NCBI GenBank assembly: GCA_016779285.1
Contig: JADHNV010000020.1
Span: 1-15,030 of the forward strand
Direction of reading: 5' to 3'
From: SAR86 cluster bacterium
Lineage (GTDB): Bacteria > Pseudomonadota > Gammaproteobacteria > Magnimaribacterales > D2472
Length of the DNA: 15,030 bases
In this document: piece after piece, positions 8,240 through 15,030 of the stretch
How the letters are laid out: each line of letters opens with the position of its first letter
Position numbering within the stretch: position 1 is the stretch's first letter
Notes under the pieces: generated by a model
Databases searched by the model: none
Told to the model about the DNA's origin: nothing
The model's input: the letters and a program-made list of their open reading frames with translations, nothing else
Position numbers and translations under genes: made by a program

Positions 8240-9100
8240 CTAGTCCCAAATACGCATTAACCCCTCTTGAGCAGTTGATGCTAAAAGTTTGCCTGATTTT
8301 GTATATATTGATCCTCGAGAGAATCCTCTAGCATTTTGCGAAATCGGACTATGCATATGATGCAAAATCCAATTATTGAAATTAACTTTTCCATGAAACC
8401 ACATCACGTGATCCAAGCTAGCGCTCTGAAATTTTTTGGACATAAAATTTACTTCATGAGGATTTACCGCCGCACCAAGTAGGCCCATATCTGAAACGTA
8501 CAATAGTAACGCTTGGTGAATGCGTTCATCGGATGGCAATTTACCAGTAGGCCTCATCCATGTACTTCGATAAGGTGGAAGTTTTTCTGCTTTAAGTAAA
8601 TCAACTGGTTCAACCTGTCTGGTTTCAATTTCTCTCTCCCTGAGCCACATAGGCAAATAGTCTTTAGGTATTTTTGATTTATAATTTTGTCTTAGCTCTA
8701 AGTCGCTTTTTAGACCTTCTGGCCCCTGGATTTTAGGCATCTTTATTTGATGAGAAAGGCCTTTTTCTCTTTTTTGAAATGAAATAGAGCAGCTGAAAAT
8801 TGCTTCCCCATTTTGAATTGCATTAACTCTTCTTGTGGTAAAACTTTTACCATCTCGAATTCGGTCCACTTCAAAGATAATATTTTGTTTAAAGTCTCCG
8901 GGTCTAAGAAAATATGAATGAAAAGAATGAACCATCCTTCCTTTTTCTACTGTTTGGTAGCCTGCAATCAAACATTGCGCCATGATTTGTCCGCCAAAAA
9001 TTCTTTGAAAGCCAACGCTTTGACCGGTCCATGAATACAAATCCCTGTCAATTTTAGTGAGATTGAAAAGATTCAGGGTGTTTTTCAGTGCTTTGCTCAT
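8240..9100 (-). CDS. tesB: Acyl-CoA thioesterase II
   Basis: A double-hotdog thioesterase that hydrolyses acyl-CoA to free fatty acid and CoA in the cytoplasm. From the ATG at 9100 it is 286 residues, the same length as E. coli TesB, and begins MSKALKNTLNLFNL like that protein. A longer frame from a TTG at 9148 adds 16 unconserved residues and was not used. FGGQIMAQ at about 35-42 and the SFHSYFLRPGD segment mark the first hotdog; SLDHVMWFH and NARGFSRG mark the second. The known E. coli triad (D204, T228, Q278) falls at the same numbers here: D204 in VSDMGLL, S228 as a conservative change from Thr, and Q278 in STAQEGLMR. It is divergent from cobS and probably monocistronic. Confidence 0.95.
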   Translation of the reverse strand: MSKALKNTLNLFNLTKIDRDLYSWTGQSVGFQRIFGGQIMAQCLIAGYQTVEKGRMVHSFHSYFLRPGDFKQNIIFEVDRIRDGKSFTTRRVNAIQNGEAIFSCSISFQKREKGLSHQIKMPKIQGPEGLKSDLELRQNYKSKIPKDYLPMWLREREIETRQVEPVDLLKAEKLPPYRSTWMRPTGKLPSDERIHQALLLYVSDMGLLGAAVNPHEVNFMSKKFQSASLDHVMWFHGKVNFNNWILHHMHSPISQNARGFSRGSIYTKSGKLLASTAQEGLMRIWD

Positions 9101-9119
9101 AAAATAATAGAGAGATCCA

Positions 9120-9148
9120 TTTAAAAAATTTATCTTACATTGATTCAA
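9120..9148 (-). promoter_or_regulatory. Candidate tesB promoter
   Basis: On the minus strand, TTGAAT (9148-9143) and TTTAAA (9125-9120), each 4/6 matches to sigma-70 hexamers, are 17 bases apart, and transcription would start just before the ATG at 9100. This also argues against translation from the TTG at 9148. The region is AT-rich, so the match is only suggestive. In the same 115-base gap no clear promoter for cobS is seen. Confidence 0.22.
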
Positions 9149-9215
9149 TTAAAACTAGAACTTTATCCCCTCAAAAGTTAGCATAGTCCCTTCCTACAAA
9201 TAAAAAATATTTTAA

Positions 9216-10199
9216 ATGATAGATTCAGAAAGAATAAGCCTGCCAGAAATACCTGATCAAATATTCAATGTAAAAAAAACCTTTGGGATTGATTCTGCTC
9301 TTGAGGTTAAAGGTTTCAAAGAAAAGACACAGTGGGTTCCAGAAATTGATGAAACTTATATCTTTGATAAAGATACGACCTTGGCAATCTTAGCTGGCTT
9401 TGAGCATGATCGCAGGGTAATGGTTCAGGGGTACCATGGAACTGGAAAATCAACACATATTGAGCAAGTTGCTGCAAGACTCAACTGGCCATGTGTCAGA
9501 ATTAACCTTGATAGCCATATCAGCAGAATTGACCTGCTTGGCAAAGATGCAATTATTTTACAGGATGGAAAACAGGTCACCGAATTTAAGGAAGGTATTT
9601 TGCCTTGGTCAATTCAAAATCCTGTAGCGATAGTGTTTGATGAATATGATGCAGGCAGACCTGATGTCATGTTCGTCATCCAAAGGATACTTGAGGTAGA
9701 TGGAAAATTAACCTTACTTGATCAAAATCAAGTTATAACACCCCATAAAAGCTTTAGATTATTTGCTACAACTAATACAGTTGGCATGGGGGATGTAACT
9801 GGACTCTATCATGGCACTCAACAAATCAATCAAGGCCAGATGGATCGATGGCATATACTTTCAACACTCAATTATCTTGATCGATCCCATGAATTAAATG
9901 TTGTTATTGGCAAAGTCCCACAGTTAAAAACTGTAAAAGATAAAGCGCTAATTAAAAGCATGATTCAACTCGCAGATTTAACTAGGCAGGGCTTTATAAA
10001 TGAAGATATTTCAACGCTCATGTCACCAAGAACTGTTATAACTTGGGCGCAAAACTATATTATTTTCAATGACATTAAACATTCATTCAGACTAACCTTT
10101 CTTAATAAATGCGATGAAGCAGAGAGACCTATCGTCGCTGAGTATTTCCAAAGATGCTTTGGAGAAGATTTATTAGAAAGTCATAATCCCGAATCATAG
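9216..10199 (+). CDS. cobS: Cobaltochelatase AAA+ subunit CobS
   Basis: This 327-residue AAA+ ATPase has the usual CobS length. Visible motifs are Walker A GYHGTGKST (72-80, with K78), Walker B VAIVFDEYD (137-145, D142 and E143), sensor-1 LFATTNT (182-188) with N187, and the conserved QGQMDRW at 206-212. The N-terminal PEIPDQIFNVKKTFGID region is typical of CobS. In the aerobic B12 pathway CobS and CobT form the ATPase that drives CobN to insert cobalt into hydrogenobyrinic acid a,c-diamide. cobT follows after only three bases, so the two form an operon. No cobN or other cobalamin gene is in the window, leaving open what metal-insertion reaction the pair serves here. No Shine-Dalgarno sequence precedes the ATG. 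Confidence 0.95.
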   Translation: MIDSERISLPEIPDQIFNVKKTFGIDSALEVKGFKEKTQWVPEIDETYIFDKDTTLAILAGFEHDRRVMVQGYHGTGKSTHIEQVAARLNWPCVRINLDSHISRIDLLGKDAIILQDGKQVTEFKEGILPWSIQNPVAIVFDEYDAGRPDVMFVIQRILEVDGKLTLLDQNQVITPHKSFRLFATTNTVGMGDVTGLYHGTQQINQGQMDRWHILSTLNYLDRSHELNVVIGKVPQLKTVKDKALIKSMIQLADLTRQGFINEDISTLMSPRTVITWAQNYIIFNDIKHSFRLTFLNKCDEAERPIVAEYFQRCFGEDLLESHNPES

Positions 10200-10202
10200 T
10201 TA

Positions 10203-11972
10203 ATGAGTTGGGTTAAGAATCGAGAAGAATTCAAGCAAGCAGCTATTTCAACTGCTAAAGCGGTGTCTAAAAATAAAAACTTAGAGAGTAACTCTCAGGC
10301 TTCAAGTCGACCACCATCTTCATCGGAAATTTCCTTGCATTATCCGCCTCGGTCTTCCTCTCAAATTAATGCATGGAGGGGAGAAGCAGATTTCCAAGCA
10401 TTTTGGCATGCTTTTCATAAGGAACATCCGGCTTTAAAAATGCCAAAAATTGCTAGAGATTTTTTTACAGAGCTCGAGCTTTCTAGAGTTGAGATGATTG
10501 GAAGTAAAAAATTTCCTGGTGCAAGAATTAACTTAAACGCTTATCTAAATACTCAAGCAAAGAAAGGCATTGATAATAAAGTGCCTGCACTAAACCCCTT
10601 GGCTGCAAATCTTTGGTTAAAACAACTCAATGGTGAAAGCTTGCTAGAAGATAGTAAGAATACAGTAAAGGCATTTGTCTCATCTATTCCCTTTAACATT
10701 GATGGTATTGGGAAAAAATTAATTAAGTCTCAAAACTCGCAAGAAGATTTCCAAACAATTGCTATCAACCTACTTAAAGACTTAGATTTGATGCACGAGC
10801 CAGAGACCAATGGAGATAAAGAATCATTTGAAGAAGAGCCAACCATGGAAGAGCCTCAAGATTCTGATGAGCAACAAGAAGATTCAAAAGATGATGTTCA
10901 AGAACAAACTATAGAATCTTCGGCAGAGGGAGAGGCCAGCGAAGAGACTGAAATGCTCGAAGAGGTGCAGGCGCCGATTGATTCAATGTCTATTGATGAG
11001 GAGATAGATTTAACAAGAAATTTTAATGAAGAACTGGATCGTACTTCTTATGAGAACTATCAAATTTTTACAACCCAATTTGATGAAGTCATTAATGCTA
11101 TTGAACTAGCAACACCTGAAGAATCACAAAGACTAAGGCTGCAATTAGATCAACTTATTGCCCCACATCAAACAACGATTGGGAAATTAGCCAATAGATT
11201 ACAAAGACTGCTTCAAGCGCAACAAAATAGAAGTTGGAACTATAACCTTGAAGAAGGTTTGCTAGATACAGCTCAATTACACAGGGTGATCACTCGACCT
11301 GGAGACTCGCTGAGCTTCAAGCAAGAGAGTGAAAGTAAATTTAAAGATACAGTTGTTTCATTACTGATTGATAGTTCTGGCTCAATGAGGGGTAGATCTA
11401 TGACCTTAGCAGCAATTTGTGGAGATATTATTGGAAGCACTTTAGAAAGGTGTTATGTAAAAACAGAGTTGTTAGGATTTACAACAAAACACTGGAAAGG
11501 TGGCGACTCCAGAAAAGCATGGGTTAATCAAGGCAGCCCTTCTAATCCAGGCCGCTTAAATGATTTGCGACATATAATTTTTAAATCTGCGGATGATAAT
11601 TTTAGAAAGGCAAGAAAGAGCTTCGGAATAATGCTGCGAGAGGGTTTATTAAAAGAGAATGTAGATGGAGAAGCATTGGCTTGGGCTCATCAAAGGTTAA
11701 CTAAACGCAATGAAGAAAGAAAAATATTGATAGTTATCTCTGATGGGGCTCCGGTAGACGATAGCACCCTATCAACAAATCACAGTAATTTCTTGGACAA
11801 TCACTTGCGCCAAATTATTTCTTCAATTGAAATACAAAGTAACGTGGAACTTCTTGCGATTGGTATTGGGCATGACGTGACAAAATATTATGAAAAATCT
11901 ATTACCATCAATAGGGCTGAAGACTTGGCAGAGGCTCTGCTTGATAAATTAACAGAACTTTTCAATGATTAA
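10203..11972 (+). CDS. cobT: Cobaltochelatase VWA subunit CobT
   Basis: This 589-residue protein matches CobT in length and layout. The N-terminal helical domain (about 50-200) contains the conserved LELSRVEMIGSKKFPGARINLNA-type segment near 91-113. A strongly acidic, low-complexity linker follows at about 198-270. A second helical part leads to the conserved LHRVITRPGDSLSFK at 359-373. The C-terminal VWA domain (about 383-589) has a full MIDAS: DSSGS at 390-394, T427/T428 in GFTTKHWKGG, and D514 in VISDGAPVDDS. The VWA/MIDAS domain is thought to bind the chelatase partner through a metal and couple it to the CobS ring. The ATG lies three bases after the cobS stop. The end of the gene contains the -35 element of the next gene's promoter. 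Confidence 0.95.
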   Translation: MSWVKNREEFKQAAISTAKAVSKNKNLESNSQASSRPPSSSEISLHYPPRSSSQINAWRGEADFQAFWHAFHKEHPALKMPKIARDFFTELELSRVEMIGSKKFPGARINLNAYLNTQAKKGIDNKVPALNPLAANLWLKQLNGESLLEDSKNTVKAFVSSIPFNIDGIGKKLIKSQNSQEDFQTIAINLLKDLDLMHEPETNGDKESFEEEPTMEEPQDSDEQQEDSKDDVQEQTIESSAEGEASEETEMLEEVQAPIDSMSIDEEIDLTRNFNEELDRTSYENYQIFTTQFDEVINAIELATPEESQRLRLQLDQLIAPHQTTIGKLANRLQRLLQAQQNRSWNYNLEEGLLDTAQLHRVITRPGDSLSFKQESESKFKDTVVSLLIDSSGSMRGRSMTLAAICGDIIGSTLERCYVKTELLGFTTKHWKGGDSRKAWVNQGSPSNPGRLNDLRHIIFKSADDNFRKARKSFGIMLREGLLKENVDGEALAWAHQRLTKRNEERKILIVISDGAPVDDSTLSTNHSNFLDNHLRQIISSIEIQSNVELLAIGIGHDVTKYYEKSITINRAEDLAEALLDKLTELFND

Positions 11973-11987
11973 AAAAAGGAATATAAT
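11959..11987 (+). promoter_or_regulatory. Sigma-70 promoter of the diiron protein gene
   Basis: TTTTCA (11959-11964, 4/6) and a perfect TATAAT (11982-11987) are exactly 17 bases apart. The -35 lies within the last codons of cobT. Transcription would begin near 11994, about 38 bases before the ATG at 12032. This is the best promoter match in the window. Confidence 0.55.
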
Positions 11988-11993
11988 AAATAA

Positions 11994-12010
11994 TGTTTAC
12001 ACTGTAAACA
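11994..12010. promoter_or_regulatory. Palindromic operator at the transcription start
   Basis: A perfect inverted repeat, TGTTTAC-ACT-GTAAACA (7-3-7), begins at the predicted +1 of the diiron gene promoter. A symmetric site placed there fits a repressor operator, for a dimeric helix-turn-helix regulator such as a TetR- or GntR-type protein. The regulator is not encoded in this window. The stem is too AT-rich, with no immediate T-run, to be a strong terminator for cobT, although several T follow at 12015-12022. Confidence 0.55.
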
Positions 12011-12031
12011 TAAAATTTTTTTGAGTAAAGT

Positions 12032-13153
12032 ATGAAAATTAAAAAAACACAAGGTCCACCTAAAGAAGTTCTAACATTTGATACCCTGACTGTAGAAAAT
12101 GAATTAAATCTTACGCCAGCTCAAGTAGAGGATGTTGTAGAGATATTTAATACCCCTTTAACAGGAGCCTATAACTGGGATTACACTGTTGCGGATAACA
12201 GGATTAAAAAACTTTATGAGCTTGGAAAAGAATTAAATTGGAATGGTTCAATAGACTTAAATTGGGAATATACTCATCCTGCCAATGAAAGGCTTGTTCA
12301 GGCTGATGAAGAACTTCCCCACGAGACTCTTGAAGCATATGAAAATTTAAGCGAAGAAGAAAAAATTGAATTTGACCGTCATGATGCTGCAGAATTATTA
12401 AGTCAATTTCTTCATGGTGAGCAAGGGGCTCTTCTTGTTGCCTCACAATTAACATCATGCGCACCCACATATAATGCTAAATTATATGCAGCATCCCAGA
12501 CTTTTGATGAAGCAAGGCATGTTGAAGTATTTAATAGATATCTTCAAGAAAAAATAGGCATGCACTACCCTATCAATAAAAACTTAAAATTATTACTAGA
12601 TAAGATCTTGACTGATGAAAGGTGGGATCTCAAATTTATAGGCATGCAAATCATTATTGAAGGTCTAGCTCTTGCTGCTTTCCAGATGCTCAAGGGCTTA
12701 TCCAAAGACCCTCTATTAACTCAACTTCTCCATTACGTCATTCGTGATGAAGCAAGACATGTAACCTTTGGCATTAATTATCTTGAAGATTTTATTAAAA
12801 CTTTGACTCCTGAAGAAATTGAAGACAGAGCTGAATTTGCTTATGAGGCATGCGTGATCTCAAGAGAGAGGTTGATCAATACAAAAGCAATGCAAAAATA
12901 CTTAAAGATGACCGAAGATGAAGCTAGAGAATTTGCATTATCAACAACAGCCAATGCAACTTTTAGGAATTTCTTATTCTCAAGAATCATGCCAAACCTC
13001 TCAAGAATAGGTCTATTAACTGATAAAGTAAGACCAAAATTTGAGGCTTTAGGATTGCTTGAGTATGAGAACGCCCCAGATGACTTTGAGTGCGACTGGA
13101 ATGAGCTTGAGAAACCTCTTGAAAAATTTGGTGAAATTCCTCAAGCTATTTAA
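12032..13153 (+). CDS. Ferritin-like diiron protein, probable diiron oxygenase/oxidase
   Basis: This 373-residue helical protein carries a complete carboxylate-bridged diiron site. The first half provides E130 (FLHGEQGAL) and E160-x-x-H163 (FDEARH); the second provides E210 (IIIEGLAL) and E240-x-x-H243 (RDEARH). The E-to-E distance is 30 residues in each half, the duplicated pattern of the ribonucleotide reductase R2 / bacterial multicomponent monooxygenase type of four-helix bundle. It should activate O2 in the cytoplasm; the substrate is unknown. AurF-type N-oxygenases have an extra histidine four residues before the second ExxH; here that position is V236, so AurF membership is doubtful. 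It has no signal peptide and is not a nucleotide reductase radical subunit by context. It is preceded by its own promoter and operator and overlaps the next gene, which suggests a three-gene transcript. TGAG at 12022-12025 is a weak ribosome site. Confidence 0.86.
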   Translation: MKIKKTQGPPKEVLTFDTLTVENELNLTPAQVEDVVEIFNTPLTGAYNWDYTVADNRIKKLYELGKELNWNGSIDLNWEYTHPANERLVQADEELPHETLEAYENLSEEEKIEFDRHDAAELLSQFLHGEQGALLVASQLTSCAPTYNAKLYAASQTFDEARHVEVFNRYLQEKIGMHYPINKNLKLLLDKILTDERWDLKFIGMQIIIEGLALAAFQMLKGLSKDPLLTQLLHYVIRDEARHVTFGINYLEDFIKTLTPEEIEDRAEFAYEACVISRERLINTKAMQKYLKMTEDEAREFALSTTANATFRNFLFSRIMPNLSRIGLLTDKVRPKFEALGLLEYENAPDDFECDWNELEKPLEKFGEIPQAI

Positions 13154-14366
13154 TCAAACGGCCATCGGGCTGCTTTTTTTTAGCAGCTCCCTGTATTCTG
13201 CTGTTCAGATAATTCAGCCATCTGAATATGCCTATGAAGAAATTCAAGAAGCTCTGATACTAGCCGAGCCTGGTGATGTCATTAGGCTAACAGCAGGTAT
13301 ATTTCATCTTCAAGACTCCTTGTCACTCGATATTAAAGGAGTTCAAATTGAAGGAGAAGGAATGGATCAAACCATTCTTAATTTTTCTGATCAACAAAGT
13401 GGAGCTCAAGGACTAAGCATTACCTCAGACAATGTAACCCTTCAAGATTTTTCTGTGCAAAATGCCAAAGGGGATGCAATTAAGGCCAAAGGCGTAACCA
13501 ACATAAAATTTTTGAGAGTGAAAACAGAGTGGACAAATGGTCCTAGCTCTGAAAATGGAGCCTATGGTCTATACCCCGTAGAGTCAACGAATGTTTTGAT
13601 TGATGGTTGTGTTGCTATAGGCGCATCAGATGCAGGCATCTACGTGGGGCAATCAAAAAATATTATTGTTAGGAATAGTAGAGCTGAGTTTAATGTTGCT
13701 GGCATAGAAATTGAAAATTCCTACTTTGCAGATGTTCATAATAATATTGCTACTAACAATACTGGAGGGATACTAGTTTTTGATCTTCCAGGCCTTCCGC
13801 AGCAAGGAGGGCATCATGTGAGGGTGTTTAATAATCGTTCAATTGGAAATAATACCGATAATTTTGCTCCTGAAGGAAATATTGTTGGAGAGGTTCCTAG
13901 AGGTACAGGAATTATTATTCAAGCAAATTCTGATGTAGAAATTTTCAATAATGAAATTGGTGATAATGATACAGTTAACATCGCGATAGTAACTTATGGA
14001 AATGAAACCGATGATAAAGCTTACTATCCTCATCCAAAATCAATTCAAATACATGGGAATCAGTTTGGCCCAACTGGTTATAACCCTGATACAAGCAAGG
14101 GAGAATTAGCACAAATCCTTTATGAGCTATCAGAGGGGAATATGCCTGATATTTTTTGGGATGGTCTGCTTCCTCTCTCGCAACTCCTTTTGGGACAACC
14201 CGAAGATGAAAGAATGATTGTTACTAATAATGGGGATGCCACATTACTTGCAATTAAACCTATTGGATACATGGTCCCTTTCTTGGATCCTGCAATACTA
14301 GATATTAAGGAATTTGATGGAGCAATCTCACCGCTAGCAAAAGTAGAGTTTGATGAAAATTTTTAA
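13131..14366 (+). CDS. Exported parallel beta-helix repeat protein (TIGR03805-like)
   Basis: From a GTG at 13131 the 411-residue product begins with a classic signal peptide, (M)KFLKLFNQTAIGLLFFSSSLYSA, with probable cleavage before VQII. An ATG at 13101 would give a longer n-region and is the main alternative; a TTG at 13059 is less likely. The mature protein is a right-handed parallel beta-helix: YEEIQEALILAEPGDVIRLTAG opens it, followed by many asparagine-rich turns such as TNVLIDGCVA, KNIIVRNSRAEFN, ADVHNNIATNNTGG and VEIFNNEIGDN. Proteins of this family usually occur as a pair with the c-type cytochrome-like protein encoded next, as here. The role is unknown; beta-helices of this sort often bind or cleave polysaccharide, but no lyase active site is recognised. 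The gene overlaps the diiron gene by 23 bases and the next gene by 14, suggesting translational coupling. Confidence 0.86.
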   Translation: MKFLKLFNQTAIGLLFFSSSLYSAVQIIQPSEYAYEEIQEALILAEPGDVIRLTAGIFHLQDSLSLDIKGVQIEGEGMDQTILNFSDQQSGAQGLSITSDNVTLQDFSVQNAKGDAIKAKGVTNIKFLRVKTEWTNGPSSENGAYGLYPVESTNVLIDGCVAIGASDAGIYVGQSKNIIVRNSRAEFNVAGIEIENSYFADVHNNIATNNTGGILVFDLPGLPQQGGHHVRVFNNRSIGNNTDNFAPEGNIVGEVPRGTGIIIQANSDVEIFNNEIGDNDTVNIAIVTYGNETDDKAYYPHPKSIQIHGNQFGPTGYNPDTSKGELAQILYELSEGNMPDIFWDGLLPLSQLLLGQPEDERMIVTNNGDATLLAIKPIGYMVPFLDPAILDIKEFDGAISPLAKVEFDENF

Positions 14367-15030
14367 ACAATCTTTTTTATCTTTTTTGTTACTGACCTGC
14401 ATTTCACTGCAAGCCGATAGAAACATCACAGTTGATTTAAAAGATTTTTCTAAAGCACCAAGATTCTTATCTGAATTTGGTTTTTTTGAAGATATGAAAA
14501 ATCAGATTCCAGTTAAAAATGTTCACCCCTACTCTCTTATTAATCCTTTATTTTCTGATGAAACAGACAAAATGCGTTTTGTATATGTTCCTGAGGGAGA
14601 GAGATTAGGATATGTAAAAAATAAAGTTTTTATTTTTCCGGTTGGCTCTGCGCTTATCAAAACCTTTGCTTATCTTAATAACAATGGTCCATTGGACAAG
14701 CAATTGCTTGAAACCCGTCTGTTAATAAACACACAATCAGGCTGGAAAGCTATTAGCTATGTCTGGAACGAGGACCAAACAGATGCGCAAAGAGCTATAG
14801 CAGGAGCAACCATCCCAACTCGTTTTATCAACTCAGCTGGGAAAGAAATCAATGTTCGGTATCGAGCCCCGAATCAAAACCAATGCAAAGAATGCCATCA
14901 GGTTAACAAAGTAATGACGCCCATTGGCCCAAAAGCAAGAAACATGGACAAACTAGTAAATTATCATTCAGGGGAAATGAATCAATTACTTTATTGGGCA
15001 GCATTAGGTTGGATTGATCAAAAACTCGAT
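14353..15030 (+). CDS. Exported c-type cytochrome-like protein (SO_2930/HNE_0200 type), partial
   Basis: The frame opens at an ATG overlapping the end of the beta-helix gene by 14 bases and continues for 226 codons to the right edge with no stop, so the C-terminus is missing. It begins MKIFKQSFLSFLLLTCISLQA, a signal peptide with likely cleavage after A21. The mature part shows FSKAPRFLSEFGFF, then PYSLINPLFSDETDKMRFVYVP near 58-80 and FPVGSALIKTF near 95-105. A single heme c motif, CKECH (C178, C181, H182), is followed by KVMTPIGPKARNMD. This order matches the uncharacterised TIGR03806 / SO_2930 family, annotated as diheme cytochromes, so a second heme site may lie beyond the edge. It would sit in the periplasm or at the outer membrane and probably transfers electrons. 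Its constant partner is the preceding beta-helix gene. Confidence 0.87.
   Translation, partial: MKIFKQSFLSFLLLTCISLQADRNITVDLKDFSKAPRFLSEFGFFEDMKNQIPVKNVHPYSLINPLFSDETDKMRFVYVPEGERLGYVKNKVFIFPVGSALIKTFAYLNNNGPLDKQLLETRLLINTQSGWKAISYVWNEDQTDAQRAIAGATIPTRFINSAGKEINVRYRAPNQNQCKECHQVNKVMTPIGPKARNMDKLVNYHSGEMNQLLYWAALGWIDQKLD

Noticed and set aside
9101..9148. A 16-residue N-terminal extension of TesB from a TTG codon
   Set aside because: The ATG at 9100 gives exactly the E. coli TesB length and puts the catalytic residues at the known numbers; the extension overlaps a candidate promoter.
12204..12470. Antisense frames within the diiron, GH3, beta-helix and other real genes
   Set aside because: They lack homology-like motifs and ribosome sites, and lie over strongly conserved coding sequence on the other strand.
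13059..13130. Longer beta-helix protein starting at TTG 13059 or ATG 13101
   Set aside because: The GTG at 13131 gives a compact signal peptide and the smallest overlap with the diiron gene. The ATG at 13101 remains possible; the TTG start is unlikely.
13167..13191. GC-rich hairpin (GGGCTGCT ... AGCAGCTCCC) with a T-rich loop, like a terminator for the diiron gene
   Set aside because: The T-run is inside the loop rather than after the stem, and the stretch encodes the hydrophobic core of the signal peptide of the next gene.
14353..14420. Lipoprotein signal (LLTC) in the cytochrome-like protein
   Set aside because: Threonine just before the cysteine does not fit a lipobox, and a normal signal-peptidase site (LQA) follows a few residues later.

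Overview
The window is AT-rich, tightly packed bacterial DNA, about 36% GC by eye. The gene types (286-residue TesB thioesterase, COG4103-type TerB protein, GPH sugar symporter next to a GH3 glucosidase, periplasmic beta-helix/cytochrome c pair) and the very short or negative gene spacing suggest a streamlined marine gammaproteobacterium, for example of the SAR86 kind. The lineage is an inference from gene content and base composition, not from a marker gene. I see no RNA gene, CRISPR array, insertion sequence or integrase. No stretch longer than about 165 bases lacks a gene.

Left part (1-6713): a luciferase-like flavin oxidoreductase, cut by the left edge, diverges from a GH3 beta-glucosidase with an inserted PA14 domain. 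Facing the glucosidase, and overlapping its 3' end, is a two-gene minus-strand operon. It holds a GPH/MFS sugar symporter and a 667-residue fusion of a Gfo/Idh/MocA oxidoreductase with an aldo/keto reductase. Together these read as a small locus for uptake, cleavage and redox conversion of a beta-glucoside or similar saccharide. The substrate cannot be read from the sequence.

Middle part (6805-9100): an alpha/beta hydrolase converges with a TerB-like protein (4-base overlap), followed by acyl-CoA thioesterase II (tesB). These look like ordinary housekeeping or lipid genes.

Right part (9216-15030): cobS and cobT, the AAA+ and VWA subunits of the aerobic cobaltochelatase, stand without cobN in view. 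Next come a clear promoter and a perfect 7-3-7 palindrome at the expected transcription start. They lead into a gene for a ferritin-like diiron protein with a complete duplicated E...ExxH ligand set. That gene overlaps an exported parallel beta-helix protein, which in turn overlaps an exported c-type cytochrome-like protein running off the right edge. The last two form a conserved gene pair of unknown function. Their translational coupling to a regulated diiron enzyme is the most interesting arrangement here.
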